Of a stretch of 64,000 bases of DNA, positions 43,692 to 51,000 are shown piece after piece. A program made the translations under genes and the position numbers. The notes beneath the pieces are model-generated. The model was not told the origin of the DNA. It saw only the letters and a list, made by a program, of their open reading frames with translations, and did no database searches. The stretch is from assembly GCA_035459025.1 (NCBI GenBank), contig DATHYT010000013.1, positions 30,439 to 94,438 on the forward strand. Direction: 5' to 3'. Within the stretch, counting starts at the first letter, position 1; each line of letters opens with the position of its first letter. The stretch is from JAABQT01 sp035459025 (lineage in GTDB: Bacteria; Pseudomonadota; Gammaproteobacteria; Burkholderiales; SG8-39).

Positions 43692-44582
43692 TCAGTCCTG
43701 CTCCGGCCCTCTCTCGGCGGCCTCGCTCCAGGACAGCTTCTCGCGCAGCATCGCGAAGTAGCTGTAGCCCGGCGGATGCACGAAGCGGATGGCGTCGGCC
43801 GAGCGCTTGAGCAGCAGCCGGTCGCCCTGCACCAGCTCGGTGAGGGCAAAGCCGTCGAAATGCGCGCGGGCATCGAGCGCACGCAGCAGCACGATCTCGA
43901 TCGCGCTGCGGTCGGCGACGCTCACCGGGCGCGCCGAGAGCACGTGCGGGTTGAGCGGCACCAGCGCGAACGCGGCCACGCCCGGCTGCAGGATCGGGCC
44001 TTGGGCGGAGAGCGCGTAGGCCGTGGAGCCCGTCGGCGTGGCGACGATCAGGCCGTCGGCGCGCAGGGCGTACACGTACTCGCCGTCGATGCGCACCTCG
44101 ACCTCGATGAGCCGGCCCTGCGAGCCCTTCCCGACCACCGCCTCGTTCAGCGCCACGGTCTGCAGGACGCGGGTCGCGCCGCGCATGATCTGGGCGTCGA
44201 GCAGGGCGCGCTCCTCGATGCTGTACCGGCCCTCGAGGATCGCCCCGACCGAGGCGCGCATATCCTGCAGCGCGATGTCGGTCATGAAGCCGACCCGGCC
44301 CTGGTTGATGCCGGCGAGCGGCACCTTGTGCCGTGCCAGGCTCCGGGCCGCTGCGAGCATGGTGCCGTCGCCGCCCAGCACCATGGCCAGGTCGGCGAAC
44401 GCGCCGATCTCTTCATAGCTTGCCGCGTCCTCGCCGTCGCCGATGCGCCTGGCGGTCTCGCGCTCCACGCGCACCTCGCAGCCGCGCTCGCGCAGCAAGC
44501 CGCGCAGGGCGCGCAGCGAGTCGGCGATCTCGGGCGTGTGCTTGCCGATCAGCGCGACGCGGGAGAATGCCGGCTTGGGCAT
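43692..44582 (-). CDS. nadK: NAD kinase
   Basis: NadK phosphorylates NAD to NADP. The 296-residue protein has the diagnostic GGDGT motif (70-74), the catalytic-region GRVGFMTDI and LNEAVVGKG segments, and the glycine-rich TPTGSTAYALSAQGPIL loop. It is divergent from hrcA with only 35 bases between starts. A TAGAAT on the minus strand ends seven bases before its ATG. Confidence 0.97.
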   Translation of the reverse strand: MPKPAFSRVALIGKHTPEIADSLRALRGLLRERGCEVRVERETARRIGDGEDAASYEEIGAFADLAMVLGGDGTMLAAARSLARHKVPLAGINQGRVGFMTDIALQDMRASVGAILEGRYSIEERALLDAQIMRGATRVLQTVALNEAVVGKGSQGRLIEVEVRIDGEYVYALRADGLIVATPTGSTAYALSAQGPILQPGVAAFALVPLNPHVLSARPVSVADRSAIEIVLLRALDARAHFDGFALTELVQGDRLLLKRSADAIRFVHPPGYSYFAMLREKLSWSEAAERGPEQD

Positions 44583-44588
44583 CGCGGC

Positions 44589-44610
44589 ATTCTAACCGCA
44601 TGTGTAGAAT
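44589..44610. promoter_or_regulatory. Symmetric divergent -10 elements between nadK and hrcA
   Basis: ATTCTA (44589-44594) and TAGAAT (44605-44610) form a 6-10-6 inverted repeat. Read outward, each arm is a TAGAAT -10 hexamer. Seven bases beyond them lie the first bases of the nadK ATG (44582) and the hrcA ATG (44617/44618), so both transcripts would be leaderless. No clear -35 elements were seen. Confidence 0.35.
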
Positions 44611-44617
44611 GCAGCGC

Positions 44618-45637
44618 ATGCTCGACAAGCGCGCGCAGATCCTGCTGAAGACGCTGATTGAGCGCTACATCGCCGAAGGGCAGCCGGTCGGCTCGCGCAC
44701 CCTGTCCCGGCACTCGGGCCTCGACCTGTCGCCGGCCACCATCCGCAACGTGATGTCGGACCTGGAGGAGCTCGGCTTCATCGCCAGCCCGCATACCTCC
44801 GCCGGGCGCATCCCGACGCCCGCGGGCTACCGCTTCTTCGTCGATACGCTGCTGGTGGTGAAGCCGCTCGGCTCGGGCGAGCAGCGCCAGCTCGAGGACC
44901 AGCTGCATCCCGACAATCCGCAGCGCGCCATCCAGTCGGCCTCGCAGCTGCTGTCGCAGCTGACGCAGTTCGCCGGCGTGGTGATGACGCCCCGGCGCCG
45001 CGCGCTCGCGTTCCGCCAGATCGAGTTCCTGCGCCTGTCGGAGAAGCGCGTGCTGCTCATCGTCGTGACGCCGGAGGGCGACGTGCAGAACCGGGTGCTA
45101 TTCACCGAGCGCGACTACACGCCCGCCGAGCTGGTCTCGGCGGCGAACTACATCAACCAGAACTACGCCGGCAACAATTTCGAGGACGTGCGCCATCGCC
45201 TGCAGCGCGAGCTGCACGAGATCAAGCAGGACATGGTGCAGCTGATGAACGCCGCGCTCGAGGCTGGCAACCGCGCGCTCGAGGAAGGCAATGCGCCTTA
45301 CGTCATCTCGGGCGAGCGCAACCTCCTGACCGCGCAGGACCTGTCGCACGACCTGCGGCGCCTGCGGCAGCTGTTCGAGCTGTTCGAGCACAAGACGACG
45401 CTGCTGCAGATCCTGGACCTGTCGCTGCGCGGCCAGGGCGTGCAGGTGTTCATCGGCGGCGAGTCCGGCGTCAGCGCGCCCGACGACGTGAGCGTGGTCA
45501 CCGCGCCCTACAAGGTCGACGGCGAGGTGGTCGGCACCGTCGGCGTCATCGGCCCGTCGCGCATGGCATACGACCGCGTCGTGCCCGTCGTCGACGTTAC
45601 GGCGAAGCTCCTGTCGAGCGCGCTGTCCAAGCCCTGA
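44618..45637 (+). CDS. hrcA: Heat-inducible transcription repressor HrcA
   Basis: HrcA binds CIRCE operators and represses chaperone genes in response to protein folding state. The 339-residue protein has an N-terminal winged-helix (LDKRAQILLKTLIERYIAEGQPVGSRTLSR, SPATIRNVMSDLEELGFIASPHTSAGRIPT). A GAF-like regulatory domain and the C-terminal IGPSRMAYDRVVPVVD sequence follow. MLDKRAQ at 44618 is the usual start; ATG 44609 would add three residues. No CIRCE element was found in this window. Confidence 0.96.
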   Translation: MLDKRAQILLKTLIERYIAEGQPVGSRTLSRHSGLDLSPATIRNVMSDLEELGFIASPHTSAGRIPTPAGYRFFVDTLLVVKPLGSGEQRQLEDQLHPDNPQRAIQSASQLLSQLTQFAGVVMTPRRRALAFRQIEFLRLSEKRVLLIVVTPEGDVQNRVLFTERDYTPAELVSAANYINQNYAGNNFEDVRHRLQRELHEIKQDMVQLMNAALEAGNRALEEGNAPYVISGERNLLTAQDLSHDLRRLRQLFELFEHKTTLLQILDLSLRGQGVQVFIGGESGVSAPDDVSVVTAPYKVDGEVVGTVGVIGPSRMAYDRVVPVVDVTAKLLSSALSKP

Positions 45638-46530
45638 GCGGCATCCTCCTCGTCAATCTGGGCACGCCCGCGGCGCCGACCCCGGCGGCGGTGCGCGCTT
45701 ATCTGGCCGAGTTTCTCTCTGACCCGCGCGTGGTCGAGCTGCCGCGCTGGCTGTGGCTGCCGATCCTGCACGGCATTGTCCTGCGCAAGCGGCCGGCCGC
45801 ATCGGCCAGGAAGTACGCGAAGGTGTGGACCGCGGAAGGCTCGCCTCTCGCGGTGCATACCGCGCGCCAGGCCGCACTGCTGCGCGCGGCCACTGGCCTG
45901 CCCGTGGAATACGCCATGCGCTACGGCGAGCCGAGCATCGCCGCGGCGCTGCGCAAGCTGCCCCCTGGGCCGCGCATCATTCCGCTGTACCCGCAGTACG
46001 CGCGCAGCACGACCGAGTCGATCCGCGACGTGGTCAGCCCGGACGCGGAGTTCGTCGAGCAGTTCCACGACCACCCGGGCTACATCGCCGCGCTCGCCGC
46101 GCTCGTCGAGGAGCGCCCCGACGTGCTGGTGATGAGCTTTCACGGCCTGCCCCAGCGCTCGGTGGAGCGCGGCGACCCCTATCAGGCGCAGTGCCTGCGC
46201 ACCGCGCGGCTGCTGGCCGATGCCCTGCGGCTGCCGCCCGACCGGTACCGCGTCACCTTCCAGTCGCGCTTCGGCCCGGCCAAGTGGCTGCAGCCCTACA
46301 CCTCGGAGGTGCTCGCCGAACTCGGCGCCGCGCGCACGCCACGCGTGCACGTGATCTGTCCGGGCTTCGTGTCCGACTGCCTGGAGACGCTCGAGGAGAT
46401 CGCGCTCGAGGGCCGCGACATCTTCCTGCACGCGGGGGGCGGCGAGTTCAAGGCACTGCCCTGCCTGAACGAGTCGCCGCGCTGGATCGAGGCGCTCGCC
46501 GCGATCGCTACTTCTTCTTCTCGGGCCTGA
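45634..46530 (+). CDS. hemH: Ferrochelatase
   Basis: HemH inserts Fe(II) into protoporphyrin IX, the last step of heme synthesis. The conserved first strand ILLVNLGTP is in frame from a CTG at 45634 that overlaps the hrcA stop (CTGA). No ATG, GTG or TTG precedes it. The first standard start, GTG 45691, would delete that strand. The 298-residue form has YPQYARSTTESI, the VMSFHGLPQRS catalytic histidine region, FQSRFGPAKWLQPYT and HVICPGFVSDCLETLEEI. The end overlaps the convergent small gene by 23 bases, and the C-terminal tail (IATSSSRA) differs from relatives. Confidence 0.93.
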   Translation: MSGILLVNLGTPAAPTPAAVRAYLAEFLSDPRVVELPRWLWLPILHGIVLRKRPAASARKYAKVWTAEGSPLAVHTARQAALLRAATGLPVEYAMRYGEPSIAAALRKLPPGPRIIPLYPQYARSTTESIRDVVSPDAEFVEQFHDHPGYIAALAALVEERPDVLVMSFHGLPQRSVERGDPYQAQCLRTARLLADALRLPPDRYRVTFQSRFGPAKWLQPYTSEVLAELGAARTPRVHVICPGFVSDCLETLEEIALEGRDIFLHAGGGEFKALPCLNESPRWIEALAAIATSSSRA

Positions 46531-46726
46531 CCTTCTGGTCGACCTTCTCGTGCCCTTTCTCGAGGGTACGGATCACCGCCTTGCCGCCACGCTCGACGCC
46601 GCGGCCCGCGGCCTTGGCGCCCCGCTCGATCGCCTTGCCGGCCGCCTTCAGGCCGCGCTCCACGGGGTTGTCGGCGGCCTGCGCGGGCGAGGCCGCGATC
46701 AGGAGCGCGAGCAGGCATCGGTTCAT
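46508..46726 (-). CDS. Small exported helical-repeat protein, end of Pil-Chp operon
   Basis: The 72-residue precursor has a signal peptide (MNRCLLALLIAASPAQA, cleaved before ADN). The mature chain has about 50 residues made of short repeats of a GxKAAGKAIERG type and ends in a lysine-rich tail. It is predicted to be a single amphipathic basic helix. I recognise no family. It follows the kinase gene by 9 bases, so it is probably co-transcribed with the chemotaxis operon. Envelope localisation is inferred from the signal peptide only. Confidence 0.65.
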   Translation of the reverse strand: MNRCLLALLIAASPAQAADNPVERGLKAAGKAIERGAKAAGRGVERGGKAVIRTLEKGHEKVDQKVRPEKKK

Positions 46727-46735
46727 CGGGCCCTC

Positions 46736-48067
46736 CTAGCCGCGCGCGGCGAGCTGCACGTTGGCCTGCATCAGCCGCTCGATCAGCACGCGCATGAACG
46801 CCTTGTTGAGGCTCACCTGGCAGGCATCGGTGGCGGCGCGCAGCGCCTCGGCCTTGATCTCGATCACCGTGATGTCGCCCACGGCGCTGATGGTGGTGGT
46901 GCGCCGCTGCACGTGCTCGGTGAAGTACAGGATCTCGCCGAAGCAGCCACCCGGCTTGACGGTGTTGAGGTGCTTGCCCGAGAGCGTGACGCTCACCTCG
47001 CCCGCGATCAGCAGATAGAAGCTGTCGCCGTGGTCGCCCTCGCGGATGATCACCGTGCCGGACGGGATCCGCTTCCAGGCGCCGATGCGCACCACCTCCC
47101 ACAGCGCCACGTCGCCGAAGCCCTCGAAGAACGCCATCTGCCGCAGCTCGTTGAATTTCGCCGAGTCGGATAGCGCGTCACCCACCAGCTGGAGCGTGTT
47201 GAAAGCCTGGCTCAGCTCCTTGCCGAAGTCGAGCCAGGATCGGTAGCGCCCGCCGGGCTCCTTGTGGATCGCGCTCATCACGATCTTGTCGAGCAGCGGC
47301 GGCAGCTCCGGCCGCAGCATGCTCGGGCGCACCGGCGGCGTATTGAGGATGGCGTAGGTGAGCGCGGCCTGCGTCGATGCCTGGTACGGCAAGCGCCCGG
47401 TCAGCAGCCGGTACATGGTGACGCCGAGCGAGTAGATGTCGGTCTGGTGCGTGAGCGACTCCATGCGGATCTGCTCGGGCGACATGTAGGCGGGCGAGCC
47501 GATGGCCGAGATCTGTGTGGTTTCCTGCCCCAGGCGTTGCTGGAACGAGGCGCCGAAGTCGCTCACCTTGGTCTCCCCGGCGCGCGACAGCAGGATGTTG
47601 GCGGGCTTGATGTCGCGGTGGATGACGCCGTGCTGGTAGGCGTACTCCAGCGCGCGGATGCACTTGAAGATGATCTCGACCACCTTGTCGAGCGGCAGCA
47701 GCGTCGCCACGTCGGCGTGCGCGTCGAGCGCAGTTCCGGCCACGTACTCCATCACGAGGTAGCTGTGATCGGGCTCGGCCACCGCGTCGAGGATGTCGAC
47801 GATGTGCGGGTGGTTGAGCTTCCCGGCGAGCGAGGCCTCGGCGAGGAACGACTTGTGCATCATGCGCTCGGTCTGCGGGTCGGCGTCCTGGTCGAACAGG
47901 AACACCTTGATCGCCACCTCGCGGTCGGCGAACGGATCGCGCGCCAGGTACACGTGGCTGGTGGCGCCGCGGCCGATTTCGCGCAGTATCGGATACTTGC
48001 CGAGCTGGACCTGCGGCTCGAACGCCGGTACGGCGCCGCCGCGCGCGTTACGCTGCGATGGCGGCAT
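46736..48067 (-). CDS. Ser/Thr protein kinase with C-terminal cyclic-nucleotide-binding domain
   Basis: The 443-residue cytoplasmic protein joins a Hanks-type kinase domain (about 24-290) to a cNMP-binding domain (about 305-435). Kinase motifs are complete: GRGATSHVY loop, K54 (VAIK), E77, H150-R151-D152 with N157 (HRDIKPAN), D170-F-G and SPAYMSPEQI. The second domain has the phosphate-binding cassette CFGEILYF...RRTTT (E378, R388/R389), as needed to bind cAMP or cGMP. The ATG at 48067 overlaps the chpA end by 20 bases, so it belongs to the Pil-Chp operon. Regulation of the kinase by cAMP is inference from architecture; its substrates are unknown. Confidence 0.88.
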   Translation of the reverse strand: MPPSQRNARGGAVPAFEPQVQLGKYPILREIGRGATSHVYLARDPFADREVAIKVFLFDQDADPQTERMMHKSFLAEASLAGKLNHPHIVDILDAVAEPDHSYLVMEYVAGTALDAHADVATLLPLDKVVEIIFKCIRALEYAYQHGVIHRDIKPANILLSRAGETKVSDFGASFQQRLGQETTQISAIGSPAYMSPEQIRMESLTHQTDIYSLGVTMYRLLTGRLPYQASTQAALTYAILNTPPVRPSMLRPELPPLLDKIVMSAIHKEPGGRYRSWLDFGKELSQAFNTLQLVGDALSDSAKFNELRQMAFFEGFGDVALWEVVRIGAWKRIPSGTVIIREGDHGDSFYLLIAGEVSVTLSGKHLNTVKPGGCFGEILYFTEHVQRRTTTISAVGDITVIEIKAEALRAATDACQVSLNKAFMRVLIERLMQANVQLAARG

Positions 48068-51000
48068 CGTTACGCGCGGCGACGAACTCGCCGATCCGCT
48101 TCAGCAGCTCGGCCTCCGGGTACGGCTTGCCGAGGAACGCGTTCACCCCGAGCTGCAGCGCCTGGTCGCGGTGCTTCTCGGCGGTACGCGAGGAGATGAC
48201 GATGATCGGAATGTGGCGCGTGCGCGGGTCGGCACGCACCTGCCGCGTCAGGTCGAAGCCGTCCATGCGCGGCATCTCGATGTCGACCAGCATGACCGCG
48301 GGCAGCACGTCTTTCATCTGCTCCAATGCGTCGACGCCGTCCTTGGCCGTGAGCACCTCGTAGCCCTCCCGCTCGAGCAGTCGCCCCGTGACTTTGCGCA
48401 CCGTGAGCGAATCGTCCACCACCATCACCATGGCCAGCGCCGCCGGCTGCGCCGGTGCCGGCGCGGCAGCGCGCTCGGGGGCGAGGCGCGCGCGCAGCGC
48501 CAGCATAACCGGGTTGACGATCAGCACGATACTGCCGTCGGCGAGCACGGTCGCGCCCGAGACGCCGGGCACGCGTGCCAGCTGCGGGCCGATGTTCTTG
48601 ACGACGATTTCCTGGTTGCCGACAAGCTCGTTGACGTGCAGGGCGACGCGCTGCATGCCGCTCCGGAGCAGCAGCACCGAGTGGTAGCCCGGCGCGGCCG
48701 CCGGCGCTGCGCCGCCCAGCACCTGCGCCAGCCCGTGCAACGGGTAGGCGCGGCCCTGGAATTCGATCTCGCCCGTGTCGAGATGCGCGGCGAACGCCTC
48801 GGCGCGCAGCCGCAGTACCTGGACCACCATCGCCGAGGGCACCGCCAGGATGTCGTTGCCGGCGCGCACCAGCACCGCCTGCGTCACCGCCAAGGTGAGC
48901 GGCAGGTAGACGGTGAACGTCGTGCCCCGGCCGCGCTCGCTCGCCACCTCGACGCGCCCGCCGATCGCGCCGACCTCGTTCTTCACCACGTCCATGCCGA
49001 TGCCGCGGCCCGCCAGCTCGGTGACCTCGTCGGCGGTGGACAGACCGGAGACGAAGATCAGCTGCGTCAGCTCGGCGACGCCGGGCGCGGCACCGGGCGG
49101 CAGCAGGCTGCGCGCCTCGGCCTTGTGCCGCAGCCGCTCCAGGTCGAGGCCGGCACCGTCGTCGCTGACGACCAGCACGATCTCGTTTGCTTCCTGGCGC
49201 AGCGTCAGCGAGATGCGCCCGCTTTCAGGCTTGCCCGCCGCGGCGCGCTCCGCCGGTGACTCCAGGCCGTGCGCCAACGCGTTGCGCAGCATGTGCTCGA
49301 GCGGCGCGCCGATGCGCTCCAGCACGCTGCGGTCGAGCTCCACCTGGCTGCCCTGGATCTCGAGCTCGGCCTTCTTGTCCAGCTCGCGCGTGGTCTGGCG
49401 CACGATCCGATACAGGCGCTCATCAAGGATCGAAAACGGCACCGCGCGCATGCGCATCAGCTCCTGCTGCACGTCGCGGCTCACGCGCGATTGGTGCATG
49501 AGGGCGGCGTCGGTCTCGCCGAGGCTCTTCGACAGCGTCTGCTGGATCGCGGTGGCGTCGTGCAGGCTCTCCGCCATCAGTCGCGTGAGCTCCTGCAGCC
49601 GGGTGTAGCGGTCGAACTCGAGCGGGTCGAAGTCGCGGTCGCGCTCCTCGAGCACCGACAGGCGCGACTGCATCTGGCTATCGGCCTGGATCTCGACTTC
49701 GCGCAGCTGGCCGCGCAGCCGCGCGATGCTGTCCGTAAGATCGCCGATCGACTGCTTGACCGTGCGCAGCTCGCCCTCGATGCGCGAGCGCGCGATGCTC
49801 ACCTCGCCGGACTCGTTGATCAGCTGGTCGAGCGTATCGGCATTGATGCGCAGCATCGAGGCCGGGCTGGGCAGCGGCGGCTCGATCGCCGCCGGCGCCG
49901 CTGCGCCCGGAACCTCCGGCCCCGCGGCCATGCGCTCGAGGTCGAGGCTCAGCCGATCCATCTTTTCTTCCAGCTCGGCGAACAGCGCCGGCGTAAGCAG
50001 CTGCGCTTCGATCGCCGCCTCGATGCGGCTTTCCATGATGTGCGTCAGCTCGCCGAGCCGGATCGCGCCCGCCATGCGCGCGCTGCCCTTCAGGGTATGC
50101 AGCGCGCGCTGCAGCGACTGCTGCACGCGCATATCCTCGGGGCTCGCCTTCCAGTCGCGCAGGTCGCTGCCGATCTGCGGCAGCAGTTGCTGCGCCTCCT
50201 CGAGAAAGATCGGCAGCAGCTGCGGGTCGATGTCGTCCTGCATGACGCGCTTTTCGCGGCCGCCGCCCTGCTCCGCCGGCTGCGCCCGGGGCGCCGGCGG
50301 GGGCGCCGGTGCGCGCAGCCGCGCGATCAGCTCGTGCAGGCCCTGGACCAAAGCGGGCGCCGCTTGCGGCGGCTCGCGGCGTGCCAGCGCCTCCGACATC
50401 GCGCGCAGGTTCGCCACCGCGACCTGCACCATGCCGGCATCGGCGGCGGCCGTCAGGCGCGCGTGCGGCATCCACTGCTCGAGCGCCTCGGCGAGCGTGG
50501 CGACCTGCTCGAAGCCCGCGGTGCGCGAGCTGCTCGCCAAGGTATGCGCGGCACGCACGAATTCGGGCGCGGCTTCGCTGCCGAAAGCCTTGCGCCAACG
50601 CGCGCACTGCGCCTCCAGCGTGGCCGCATGCTGCGCGGCCTCGCGCATGTAGATCTCGAACAGGCTGCGCGGCAGGCGCAGGCCGCCGATTGTCACCTCA
50701 TCGGGCTCGGGTTCGGGCGCAGGTGCCGGCTCCGGTTGCGGCTCCGGCTCGGGTTCGGGCTCCTGTGCGAGCTCAGGGGGCGCGGCGTCGGGGGGTGCCG
50801 CGGGCGGCTCAGCCGCAGGCGCGGCCATGGGCGCGGGCAGCGGCTGCGGCGCTTCGTTCTTCAAGTTTCTGGCGCGCTCGACGATGTCGCTGCCGTCGAT
50901 CTCGCCCAGCAGCTCGCCTGCGCTCAGCTTGGCGATCCAATCGGCGAAGCGCGCGCCCGCGGCGTCGATCAGTTCGAGCAACGCCGGTGTCGCGGGACGC

